Source: Rhynchopus sp. YZ270_cl-10 (lineage: Eukaryota > Euglenozoa > Diplonemea > Diplonemida > Diplonemidae). From it: DNA of 64,000 nt. Both the position numbers and the translations under genes were made by a program. Below, piece by piece: positions 1 through 13,055 of this stretch. How positions within the stretch are numbered: the first letter of the stretch is position 1; each line of letters starts with the position of its first letter. Below the pieces are notes generated by a model. It was not told the DNA's origin. It ran no database searches and was given only the letters and a program-made list of their open reading frames with translations. The stretch lies in NCBI GenBank assembly GCA_964035575.1, contig OZ037834.1, positions 372,001 to 436,000 on the forward strand, given 5' to 3'.

Positions 1-1
1 G

Positions 2-3000
2 ACCTGCGAGGACAAGCTACTTACTACACCTGACGACTGGGTCTGCACCTGTCCTCCACCGTCACACGGTGATGCTGTTGCTGACAAGGCTGACTGTGTC
101 TTGGATGAGTGCATTGAGACATGCCCGACCTGTGCAAATGCAACCTGTTCCAGTGTGGGTCAGACTTGCATTGACCCGGACACGAACTCGCTTGTGCTGA
201 ACGACTGGCTGTGCAAGTGCACAGTTGGTACTGGCAGCGCCACAGGAACAGCTGCAGCATGCATCTGCAACGAGTGTGATGTGCACAACGTAACATGTGC
301 TGCAGCAGGACAGACTTGTTTCGAACCGAACGATCTTTGTGCTGTACCTAACGACTGGTTGTGCAAGTGCTCGCCACCTTCTATTTCAGAGAAACTTGGT
401 GGGGTTGCGATCTGCAGATACGACGAATGTGACGAGAAGGGAGGTATCTGTACTTCAGCATCGCAGACTTGCACAGACCCTGATGACACCGTTTACGATA
501 ACTGGTTCTGTACTTGCCAGTCTCCGAAGTCTGGTGTTGCGACTGCAGCAACAGCGAACTGCACAATTGACGAATGCACGGAGACCTGTGCAACTTGTTC
601 TGCCGACACCTGCACTTCAGTTGGCCAGACGTGCACCGACCCCAACACTGACGACGGATCACTGGGTGACTGGACCTGCACTTGCGTATTGCCTGGTATC
701 GGTTCTTCAACAGCAGCATCTGCGACGTGTGTGTGCAACGAATGCCTTGCGAATGGCATCACCTGCACAGGAGCCGACCAGACCTGCTTCGACAGCGACC
801 AGACTTGCCCTCCGAAGAGTGATTGGGTGTGCACATGCAAGGCTCCATCTGCGAGTGAGAAGGTTGCTGGTGTTGCCATCTGCGAGTACGATGAGTGCAC
901 TGAGAAGGCCATTACGTGCACAGGTGCAGGTCAGACCTGCGAGGACAAGCTCCTGACCACACCTGACGACTGGGTCTGCACCTGTCCTCCACCGTCACAC
1001 GGTGATGCTGTTGCTGACAAGGCTGACTGTGTCTTGGATGAGTGCATTGAGACATGCCCGACCTGTGCAAATGCAACCTGTTCCAGTGTGGGTCAGACTT
1101 GCATTGACCCGGACACGAACTCGCTTGTGCTGAACGACTGGCTGTGCAAGTGCACAGTTGGTACTGGCAGCGCCACAGGAACAGCTGCAGCATGCATCTG
1201 CAACGAGTGTGATGTGCACAACGCAACATGTGCTGCAGCAGGACAGACTTGTTTCGAACCGAACGATCTTTGTGCTGTACCTAACGACTGGTTGTGCAAG
1301 TGCTCGCCACCTTCTATTTCAGAGAAACTTGGTGGGGTTGCGATCTGCAGATACGACGAATGTGACGAGAAGGGAGGCATCTGTACTTCAGCATCGCAGA
1401 CTTGCACAGACCCTGATGACACCGTTTACGACAACTGGTTCTGTACTTGCCAGTCTCCGAAGTCTGGTGTTGCGACTGCAGCAACAGCGAACTGCACAAT
1501 TGACGAGTGTGAAGAGACCTGTGCAACTTGTTCTGCTGACACCTGCACTTCAGTTGGCCAGACGTGCACCGACCCCAACACTGACGACGGATCTCTTGGT
1601 GACTGGGTCTGCGACTGTGTGTTGCCTGGTATCGGTTCTTCAACAGCAGCATCTGCGACGTGTGTGTGCAACGAATGCCTTGCGAATGGCATCACCTGCA
1701 CAGGAGCCGACCAGACTTGCTTCGACAGCGACCAGACTTGCCCTCCGAAGAGTGATTGGGTGTGCACATGCAAGGCTCCATCTGCGAGTGAGAAGGTTGC
1801 TGGTGTTGCCATCTGCGAGTACGATGAGTGCACTGAGAAGGCCATTACGTGCACAGGTGCAGGTCAGACCTGCGAGGACAAGCTCCTGACCACACCTGAC
1901 GACTGGGTTTGCACCTGTCCTCCACCGTCGCACGGTGATGCTGTTGCTGACAAGGCTGACTGTGTCTTGGATGAGTGCATTGAGACGTGCCCGACCTGTG
2001 CAAATGCAACCTGTTCCAGTGTGGGTCAGACTTGCATTGACCCCGACACGAACTCGCTTGTGCTGAACGACTGGCTGTGCAAGTGCACAGTTGGTACTGG
2101 CAGCGCCACAGGAACAGCTGCAGCATGCATCTGCAACGAGTGTGATGTGCACAACGCAACATGTGCTGCAGCAGGACAGACTTGTTTCGAACCGAACGAT
2201 CTCTGTGCTGTACCTGATGACTGGTTGTGCAAGTGCTCGCCACCTTCTATTTCAGAGAAACTTGGCGGAGTTGCGATCTGCAGATACGACGAATGTGACG
2301 AGAAGGGAGGTATCTGTACTTCAGCATCGCAGACTTGCACAGACCCTGATGACACCGTTTACTACAACTGGTTCTGTACTTGCCAGTCTCCGAAGTCCGG
2401 TGTTGCGACTGCAGCAGCAGCGAACTGCACAATTGACGAATGCACGGAGACCTGTGCAACTTGTTCTGCTGATACCTGCACTTCAGTTGGCCAGACGTGC
2501 ACCGACCCCAACACTGACGACGGATCTCTTGGTGACTGGGTCTGCGACTGTGTGTTGCCTGGTATCGGTTCTTCAACAGCAGCATCTGCGACGTGTGTGT
2601 GCAACGAATGCCTTGCGAATGGCATCACCTGCACAGGAGCCGACCAGACCTGCTTCGACAGCGACCAGACTTGCCCTCCGAAGAGTGATTGGGTGTGCAC
2701 ATGCAAGGCTCCATCTGCGAGTGAGAAGGTTGCTGGTGTTGCCATCTGCGAGTACGATGAGTGCACTGAGAAGGCCATTACGTGCACAGGTGCAGGTCAG
2801 ACCTGCGAGGACAAGCTCCTGACCACACCTGACGACTGGGTTTGCACCTGTCCTCCACCGTCACACGGTGATGCTGTTGCTGACAAGGCTGACTGTGTCT
2901 TGGATGAGTGCATTGAGACATGCCCGTCTTGTGCAAATGCAACCTGTTCCAGTGTGGGTCAGACTTGCATTGACCCGGACACGAACTCGCTTGTGCTGAA

Positions 3001-6000
3001 CGACTGGCTGTGCAAGTGCACAGTTGGAACTGGCAGCGCCACAGGAACAGCAGCAGCATGCATCTGCAACGAGTGTGATGTGCACAACGCAACATGTGCT
3101 GCAGCAGGACAGACTTGTTTCGAACCGAACGATCTTTGTGCTGTACCTGATGACTGGTTGTGCAAGTGCTCGCCACCTTCTATTTCAGAGAAACTTGGTG
3201 GGGTTGCGATCTGCAGATATGACGAATGTGACGAGAAGGGAGGTATCTGTACGTCAGCATCGCAGACTTGCACAGACCCTGATGACACCGTTTACGATAA
3301 CTGGTTCTGTACTTGCCAGTCTCCGAAGTCTGGTGTTGCGACTGCAGCAACAGCGAACTGCACAATTGATGAGTGCACGGAGACCTGTGCAACTTGTTCT
3401 GCCGATACCTGCACTTCAGTTGGCCAGACGTGCACCGACCCCAACACTGATGACGGATCTCTTGGTGACTGGACTTGTGACTGTGTGTTGCCTGGTATCG
3501 GTTCTTCAACAGCAGCATCTGCGACGTGTGTGTGCAACGAATGCCTTGCGAATGGCATCACCTGCACAGGAGCCGACCAGACCTGCTTCGACAGCGACCA
3601 GACTTGCCCTCCGAAGAGTGACTGGGTGTGCACATGCAAGGCTCCATCTGCGAGTGAGAAGGTTGCTGGTGTTGCCATCTGCGAGTACAATGAGTGCACT
3701 GAGAAGGCCATTACGTGCACAGGTGCAGGCCAGACCTGCGAGGACAAGATCCTGACCACACCTGACGACTGGGTTTGCACCTGTCCTCCACCGTCACACG
3801 GTGATGCTGTTGCTGACAAGGCTGACTGTGTCTTGGATGAGTGCATTGAGACATGCCCGTCTTGTGCAAATGCAACCTGTTCAAGTGTGGGTCAGACTTG
3901 CATTGACCCCGACACGAACTCGCTTGTGCTGAACGACTGGCTGTGCAAGTGCACAGTTGGTACTGGCAGCGCCACAGGAACAGCAGCAGCATGCATCTGC
4001 AACGAGTGTGATGTGCACAACGCAACATGTGCTGCAGCAGGACAGACTTGTTTCGAACCGAACGACCTCTGTGCTGTACCTGATGACTGGTTGTGCAAGT
4101 GCCCACCTCCCTCAGTTTCACAGATGCTTGGTGGGGTTGCCGTGTGCAGGTACCAAGAGTGTGACGAGAAGGGAGGTATCTGTACTTCAGCATCGCAGAC
4201 TTGCACAGACCCTGATGACACCATTTATGGCGACTGGTTCTGTACGTGTCAGGCACCCAAGTCAGGATTCATGACGCTTGCTGCTGCTAACTGCACAATT
4301 GATGAGTGTGAGGAGACTTGCCCAACGTGTGCGGGCGACACGTGCTCTGCTGTTGGACAGTCTTGCACGGATCCCGACACTGATGACGAGGCACTTGGTG
4401 ACTGGACATGTAACTGCTTACTGCCGGGTATTGGTGTTTCCACCGCCTCAGCAGCTGTGTGCGTTTGTAATGAATGCGTAGCAAATGGCAATATTTGTAC
4501 CGGCGCCGACCAGACCTGCTTCGACAGCGACCAGACTTGCCCTCCGAAGAGTGATTGGGTGTGCACATGCAAGGCTCCGTCTGCGAGTGAGAAGGTTGCT
4601 GGTGTTGCCATCTGCGAGTACGATGAGTGCACTGAGAAGGCCATTACGTGCACAGGTGCAGGCCAGACCTGCGAGGACAAGCTCCTGACCACACCTGACG
4701 ACTGGGTTTGCACCTGTCCACCACCTTCGCACGGTGTTGCTGTTGCTGACAAGTCCAGCTGTTTCTTGGATGAGTGCATTGAGACATGCCCAACGTGCGC
4801 AAATGCAACCTGTTCCAGTGTGGGTCAGACTTGCGTTGACCCCGACACAAACTCGCTTGTGCTGAACGACTGGCTGTGCAAGTGCACAGTTGGTACTGGC
4901 AGCGCAACAGGAACAGCTGCATCCTGCGTGTGTAATGAGTGTGACGTGCACAACAACACCTGTGCATTTGCCCAGCAGACATGTTTCGATCCAAACGACC
5001 TCTGCACTTCGAAGAGTGACTGGATGTGCATGTGCCCGCCACCTTCTAACTCTACTAGACTGGGCGGTGTGGCTCTCTGCAGATACGACGAATGTGACGA
5101 GAAGGGAGGTATCTGTACTTCAGCATCACAGACTTGCACAGACCCAAATGATGGTATATACGGCGACTGGTTCTGTACTTGCCAGTCTCCGAAGTCTGGT
5201 GTTGCGACTGCAGCAGCAGCCGACTGCACTCTTGACGAGTGTGAAGAGACCTGCGATACCTGCGAGGTCGACATCTGTAGCGCAGAAGGGCAGACGTGCA
5301 CCGACCCCAACACTGACGACGGATCTCTTGGTGACTGGACTTGCACTTGCGTGTTGCCTGGCGTTGGCACTTCAACAGCAGCATCTGCGACGTGTGTGTG
5401 CAACGAATGCCTTGCGAATGGCATCACCTGCACAGGCGCAAACCAGACCTGCTTCGACAGCGACCAGACTTGCCCTCCAAAGAGTGACTGGGTGTGCAGC
5501 TGCAAGGCCCCATCTGCGAGTGAGAAGGTTGCTGGTGTTGCCATCTGCGAGTACGATGAGTGCACTGAACAATCGATCACCTGCACTGCTGCTGGTCAGA
5601 CCTGCGAGGACAAATTCATCACCACACAGGGCGACTGGACCTGCACCTGCCCTCCACCTTCACACGGTAAGGCTATTGCTGCAGAGGCTGACTGTGTTTT
5701 GGATGAGTGCATTGAGACGTGCCCGACCTGTGCAAATGCAACCTGTTCCAGTGTGGGTCAGACTTGCGTTGACCCCGACACGAACTCGCTTGTGCTGAAC
5801 GACTGGCTGTGCAAGTGCACAGTTGGTACTGGCAGCGCAACAGGAACAGCTGCAGCATGCATCTGCAACGAGTGTGATGTGCACAACGCAACATGTGCTG
5901 CAGCAGGACAGACTTGTTTCGAACCGAACGATCTTTGCTCAGTTAAAAATGACTGGTTATGCAAGTGCCCACCTCCCTCTATTTCACAGATGCTTGGTGG

Positions 6001-9000
6001 AGTTGCGGTCTGTAGATACGATGAATGTGACGAGAAGGGAGGCATCTGTACTTCAGCATCGCAGACTTGCACAGACCCTGATGACACCGTTTACGACAAC
6101 TGGTTCTGTACTTGCCAGTCTCCGAAGTCTGGTGTTGCGACTGCAGCAACAGCGAACTGCACAATTGACGAATGCACGGAGACCTGTGCAACTTGTTCTG
6201 CCGACACCTGCACTTCAGTTGGCCAGACGTGCACCGACCCCAACACTGATGACGGATCTCTTGGTGACTGGGTCTGCGACTGCGTATTGCCTGGTATCGG
6301 TTCTTCAACAGCAGCATCTGCGACGTGTGTGTGCAACGAATGCCTTGCGAATGGCATCACCTGCACAGGAGCCGACCAGACTTGCTTCGACAGCGACCAG
6401 ACTTGCCCTCCGAAGAGTGATTGGGTGTGCACATGCAAGGCTCCGTCTGCGAGTGAGAAAGTTGCTGGTGTTGCCATCTGCGAGTACGATGAGTGCACTG
6501 AGAAGGCCATTACGTGCACAGGTGCAGGTCAGACCTGCGAGGACAAGCTCCTTACCACACCTGACGACTGGGTCTGCACCTGTCCTCCACCGTCACACGG
6601 TGATGCTGTTGCTGACAAGGCTGACTGTGTCTTGGATGAGTGCATTGAGACATGCCCGTCTTGTGCAAATGCAACCTGTTCCAGTGTGGGTCAGACTTGC
6701 ATTGACCCCGACACGAACTCGCTTGTGCTGAACGACTGGCTGTGCAAGTGCACAGTTGGTACTGGTAGTGCAACAGGAACAGCAGCAGCATGCATCTGCA
6801 ACGAGTGTGATGTGCACGACGCAACGTGTGACAATGCAGGTCAGACTTGTTTTGATCCCAACGAATTGTGTGCTGTGTCTGATGACTGGTTGTGCAAATG
6901 CCCACCTCCCTCTGTTTCACAGATGCTTGGTGGAGTTGCGGTCTGCAGATACGACGAATGTGACGAGAAGGGAGGTATCTGTACTTCAGCATCGCAGACT
7001 TGCACAGACCCTGATGACACCGTTTACGACAACTGGTTCTGTACTTGCCAGTCTCCGAAGTCTGGTGTTGCGACTGCAGCAGCAGCGAACTGCACTCTTG
7101 ACGAGTGTGAAGAGACTTGTGATACGTGCGAAGCTGACGCTTGCAGCGTTGCTGGACAGGAATGTGTTGACCCCAACACTGATGACGGATCACTGGGTGA
7201 CTGGGAGTGTGTCTGCATGACTCCTGGACAAGGCAGAGCGACTGCGAGCGTATCTTCCTGTGTCTGCAACGAGTGTCTTGGACATGGTAACACGTGTGGA
7301 TTTGCGAACCAGACCTGCTTCGACAGCGACCAGACTTGCCCACCTGCCAAGGACTGGGTATGCAGCTGCAAGGCCCCATCTGCGAGTGAGAAGGTTGCTG
7401 GTGTTGCCATCTGCGAGTACGATGAGTGCACTGAACAATCGATCACCTGCACTGCTGCTGGTCAGACCTGCGAGGACAAATTCATCACCACACAGGGCGA
7501 CTGGACCTGCACCTGCCCTCCACCTTCACACGGTAAGGCTATTGCTGCAGAGGCTGACTGTGTTTTGGATGAGTGCATTGAGACGTGCCCGACCTGTGCA
7601 AATGCAACCTGTTCCAGTGTGGGTCAGACTTGCGTTGACCCCGACACGAACTCGCTTGTGCTGAACGACTGGCTGTGCAAGTGCACAGTTGGAACTGGCA
7701 GCGCCACAGGAACAGCAGCTTCTTGTATTTGCGACGAGTGCGACGTGCACAACAAGACCTGTGCTTTTGCCAGCCAGACTTGTTACGACCCAGACACTCT
7801 GTGTGGCGTGTCTGATGACTGGATGTGCAAATGCTCACCGCCGTCCAGTTCCCAGCAGATTTTGGGAGTTGCCACTTGCAGATACCACGAATGTGACGAG
7901 AAGGGAGGTATCTGTACTTCAGCATCACAGACTTGCACAGACCCTGATGACACCGTTTACGATGATTGGTTCTGTACTTGCCAGTCTCCGAAGTCTGGTG
8001 TTGCGACTGCAGCAGCAGCGAACTGCACTCTTGACGAGTGTGAAGAGACTTGTGATACGTGCGAAGCTGACGCTTGCAGCGTTGCTGGACAGGTGTGTAC
8101 GGACCCGAACACCGATGACGGATCTCTTGGTGACTGGGAATGTGCGTGCATGGCGCCTGGGGTTGGCACTTCGACAGCGGCTGCTGCGACGTGTGTGTGC
8201 AATGAGTGTCTGACGACGGGCATTAAGTGCAGTAACGCAAACCAGACCTGCTTCGACAGCGACCAGACTTGCCCACCGAAGAACGACTGGGTATGCAGCT
8301 GCAAGGCACCTTCGTCTGAGGAAAAGGTTGCTGGTGTTGCCGTCTGCGAGTTTGACGAATGCAGCGAGCAGTCGATCATATGCACTGGTGCTGGCCAGAC
8401 TTGTAAGGATACGTCGCTAGTTTCCCTGGATGACTGGGAGTGTACGTGCCCTCCTCCATCTCACGGAAAGGCTGTTGCAAGCATGGCGGTGTGCATCCTC
8501 GACGAATGCTTAGAGCTCTGTCCCACATGTGAGATGGGTGTGTGCGACAAAGCAGGACAGACTTGCGTTGACCCCGATACAACCTCACTTGTGCTGAACG
8601 ACTGGCTGTGCAAGTGCACAGTTGGTACTGGCAGCGCCACAGGAACAGCAGCTTCTTGTATTTGCGACGAGTGTGATGTGCACAACGCAACATGTGCTGC
8701 AGCAGGTCAGACCTGTTACGACCCAGACACTCTGTGTGGCGTGTCTGATGACTGGATGTGCAAATGCTCACCGCCGTCCAGTTCCCAGCAGGTGGTAGGA
8801 ATTGCGACTTGCAGATACCACGAATGTGACGAGAAGGGAGGTATCTGTACTTCAGCATCACAGACTTGCACAGACCCTGATGACACCGTTTACGATGATT
8901 GGTTCTGTACTTGCCAGTCTCCGAAGTCTGGTGTTGCGACTGCAGCAGCAGCGAACTGCACTCTTGACGAGTGTGAAGAGACCTGCGATACGTGCGAAGC

Positions 9001-12000
9001 TGACGCTTGCAGCGTTGCTGGACAGGTGTGTACGGACCCGAACACCGATGACGGATCTCTTGGTGACTGGGAGTGTGCGTGCAAGGCGCCTGGGGTTGGC
9101 ACTTCAACAGCAGCACCTGCGACGTGTGTGTGCAACGAATGCCTTGCGAATGGCATCACCTGCACAGGCGCAAACCAGACCTGCTTCGACAGCGACCAGA
9201 CTTGCCCTCCGAAGAGTGACTGGGTGTGCAGCTGCAAGGCCCCATCTGCGAGTGAGAAGGTTGCTGGTGTTGCCATCTGCGAGTACGATGAGTGCACTGA
9301 ACAATCGATCACCTGCACTGCTGCTGGTCAGACCTGCGAGGACAAATTCATCACCACACAGGGCGACTGGACCTGCACCTGCCCTCCACCTTCACACGGT
9401 AAGGCTATTGCTGCAGAGGCTGACTGTGTTTTGGATGAGTGCATTGAGACATGCCCGACCTGCGCGAAAGCAACCTGTTTTAATGCTGGCCAGACTTGCG
9501 TTGACCCCGACACGAACTCGCTTGTGTTGAACGACTGGCTGTGCAAGTGCACAGTTGGAACTGGCAGCGCCACAGGAACAGCTGCTTCTTGTATTTGCGA
9601 CGAGTGTGATGTGCACAACGCAACGTGTGCTGCAGCAGGTCAGACCTGTTACGACCCAGACACTCTGTGTGGCGTGTCTGATGACTGGATGTGCAAATGC
9701 TCACCGCCGTCCAGTTCCCAGCAGATTTTGGGAGTTGCCACTTGCAGGTACCACGAATGTGACGAGAAGGGAGGTATCTGTACTTCAGCATCACAGACTT
9801 GCACAGACCCTGATGACACCGTTTACGATGATTGGTTCTGTACTTGCCAGTCTCCGAAGTCTGGTGTTGCGACTGCAGCAGCAGCGAACTGCACTCTTGA
9901 CGAGTGTGAAGAGACTTGTGATACGTGCGAAGCTGACGCTTGCAGCGTTGCTGGACAGGTGTGTACGGACCCGAACACTGATGACGGATCACTGGGTGAC
10001 TGGGAATGTGCGTGCAAACCGCCTGGTGTAGGTGTCTCTACAGGCGCTGCTGCGACGTGTGTGTGCAACGAATGTCTGACCGACGGTACTGTGTGTGCTG
10101 GTGCGAACCAGACGTGCTTCGACGAGGACGAGTCGTGCCCTCCTAAGCATGACTGGACGTGCTCGTGCAAGGCGCCGTACGCTGGGTCGTACCTGGCACA
10201 CGTCGCTCTCTGCGAAGTGGACGAGTGCGACGCACAGGGGATCATCTGCACTGGTGCTGGCCAGAAGTGCACAGACGTGAATATCAGCACCACAAACGAC
10301 TGGGTGTGCTCCTGCGTGGACCCCACAGCAGGGTCCGCCGTGGCAGAGAGTGCGGAGTGCGTCATCGACGAGTGTGCGGAGCACTGTGCCACATGCGCAA
10401 ACACCACGTGCACAGCACGAGGACAGGTCTGTGTCGACCCCGACCACAGCGAACACGCACGCAACGACTGGACCTGCCAGTGCACAGTGGGTACTGGCAC
10501 TGCGACAGGCAAGCCTGCCTCCTGCATCTGCAACGAGTGTGATGTGCACAACGCAACCTGCGGTGCAGCGAACCAGACTTGTTTCGAGCCAAACGACCTT
10601 TGTGGTGTTACAGACGACTGGATTTGCAAATGCTCGCCACCTTCTATTTCAGAGAAACTTGGTGGGGTTGCGATCTGCAGATACGACGAATGTGACGAGA
10701 AGGGAGGTATCTGTACTTCAGCATCGCAGACTTGCACAGACCCTGATGACACCGTTTACGATGACTGGTTCTGTACTTGCCAGTCTCCGAAGTCTGGTGT
10801 TGCGACTGCAGCAGCAGCGAACTGCACTCTTGATGAGTGTGAAGAGACCTGCGAGACGTGCGAGGCAGACATCTGCACTGTTGTTGGCCAGACGTGCATT
10901 GACCCCAACATCGACGACGGATCTCTTGGTGACTGGACCTGCAACTGTGTGTTGCCTGGTGTTGGCACTTCAACAGCAGCACCTGCGACCTGCGTGTGCA
11001 ACGAATGCCTTACTGACGGCATCACCTGCACAGGCGCAAACCAGACTTGCTTCGACAGCGACCAGACTTGCCCACCGAATGCGGACTGGGTGTGCAGCTG
11101 CAAGGCTCCATCTGCGAGTGAGCAGGTTGCTGGTGTTGCCATCTGCGAGTACGATGAGTGCACTGAGCAATCGATCACCTGCACTGCTGCAGGTCAGACC
11201 TGCGAGGACAAATTCATCACCACACAGGGCGACTGGACCTGCACCTGCCCACCTCCGTCGCACGGTGTGTCCATTGCTATGGAAGCAGAATGTGTCTTGG
11301 ATGAGTGCATTGAGACGTGCGAGACATGCGAGTTTGGCACCTGCTCTGCTGCAGGACAGACCTGCACGGACCCGGACACCAGCTCGAAGGTGTTGAACGA
11401 CTGGGTGTGCCTTTGCGTGGCCCCCGGGACTGGTGCTGCCACGGGCACTGCTGCGTCGTGTCTGTGTGACGAATGCGCAGTGCACAACAGCACCTGCCAC
11501 GGTGCGAACCAGACCTGCCGGGACACTGACGTGTCATGTCTCTCTGTTGACGACTGGCAGTGTGAGTGCACTGCACCCTCCGGTGCTACCCACGTGGCGG
11601 GTGTCGCGGTGTGCGCCTTCGACGAATGCTTCCTGCACTCCATCGAGTGCACTGCGTCGAACCAGACCTGCGACGACCCCGACATCACTGTCTACGGCGA
11701 CTGGACCTGCCTCTGCCACCTCCCCACCACCGGCATCGCTGTGGCGCATGCTGCCAACTGCACCCTCAACGAATGCGATGTGCAGAACTGTGCCTCCTGT
11801 GCCAACAGCACCTGTGAGCATGCGGGCCAGACCTGCTCTGACCCGTTCCCCTATGAGAGGTCGATCAACAACTGGGTGTGCACGTGTACTGAGAGCCAGG
11901 GGTCTGCCACCGCCAAGGTGGCGGAGTGTGTGTGCGATGAGTGCCAGATGGAGGGTCTTGTGTGCGCGACGCAGAACCAGACGTGCTACGACCGCAACAA

Positions 12001-13055
12001 GGCGTGCACAGCTCGGGACGACTGGCAGTGCGAGTGTCCGGCGCCGTCTGAGGGCACTGCGATTGCACGCCTCGTGGACATCTGCGAGTTTGATGAGTGC
12101 CACGACCACGGCCCTACCTGCACCGGCGTTGGCCAGGCCTGCATCGAGCCCGACACAAGCACCTTCGACGATTGGTACTGCCTCTGCCAGCTCCCATCCT
12201 CTGGACAGAAGCTGGTCGGTGCGGCCATCTGCCTCCTTGATGAGTGCCAGGTCCGCGACTGCCCCACATGCGCCAACGACACATGCCCGAACGGCCAGAC
12301 CTGCTACGACCCTTCCATCAGCGCTGCGTCCCTAGACGACTGGAAGTGCATCTGCGACGGCAACGCTAGCGGCATCGGCGAGGCGACTGCCAAGGCAGCA
12401 GCATGCGTCTGCGACGAATGCGCAGAGCACTCCACTGTCTGCGCAGACGCCGCTCAGGAGTGCATCGAGGTGAGCACGCTCTGCAGCGAGAAGGACGACT
12501 GGTCGTGCGAATGCGCCTTCCCCTTCAAGGGCAGCCAGCTCATGGCCGTGGCACACCACTGCGAGCACGACGAATGCGAGGTCAACAGCGTCATTTGCAC
12601 CGGAGCCGGACAGACCTGCGAGGACCGCGACCTCTCTGTTCTGAACGACTGGATGTGCGTCTGCACTGCACCTTCCAAGGGCGAGAACATGGTACGTATT
12701 GCGGCGTGCGTCATCGATGAATGCGAGACCGCGCAGAGCACATGCCCACACCCCGGACAACACTGCGTGGACCCGGACACCTCCGACAAGAGCATCAACG
12801 ACTGGAAATGTGTTTGCGACGCACCTGCCTCGGGCACCGCCACCATGCAGCAGGCACGCTGCGAGGTCAACGAATGCCACGAGAACGACGCCTGCACGGC
12901 CTCCTGCACACCGGGCACCCTCGACTGCCTGCAGGAATGCCACGACCCGAACAAAGCGCCGGACGCCCTCAACGACTGGAAATGCATCTGCACGCCGCCA
13001 TCGACCTCCTACTCCGTTGCCTCACCTGCCTCTTGCGTCATCGACCCCTGCGTGC
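2..13055 (+). repeat. Tandem 933-bp (311-residue) Cys-rich coding repeats
   Basis: The unit start (VLDECIETC...) recurs at 101, 1034, 1967, 2900, 3833, 4766, 5699, 6632, 7565, 8498, 9431, 10364 and 11297, always 933 bp apart. Each unit is two half-units of three modules (55, 51, 49, then 56, 51, 49 residues). Every module starts with DEC or NEC and carries GQTC or NQTC, a DW pair and a C-x-C pair. The spacing is EGF-like, but I cannot assign the module to a named family. Units at the left edge are almost identical in DNA. From about 10,000 on they diverge clearly, and the last (~12230-13055) is degenerate. The array continues beyond the left edge, so its copy number is unknown. Confidence 0.95.

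Noticed and set aside
2-13055. Regular repeat array read as CRISPR or non-coding satellite
   Set aside because: Units are 933 bp, coding throughout in one frame with conserved Cys spacing, and without short repeat-spacer structure.
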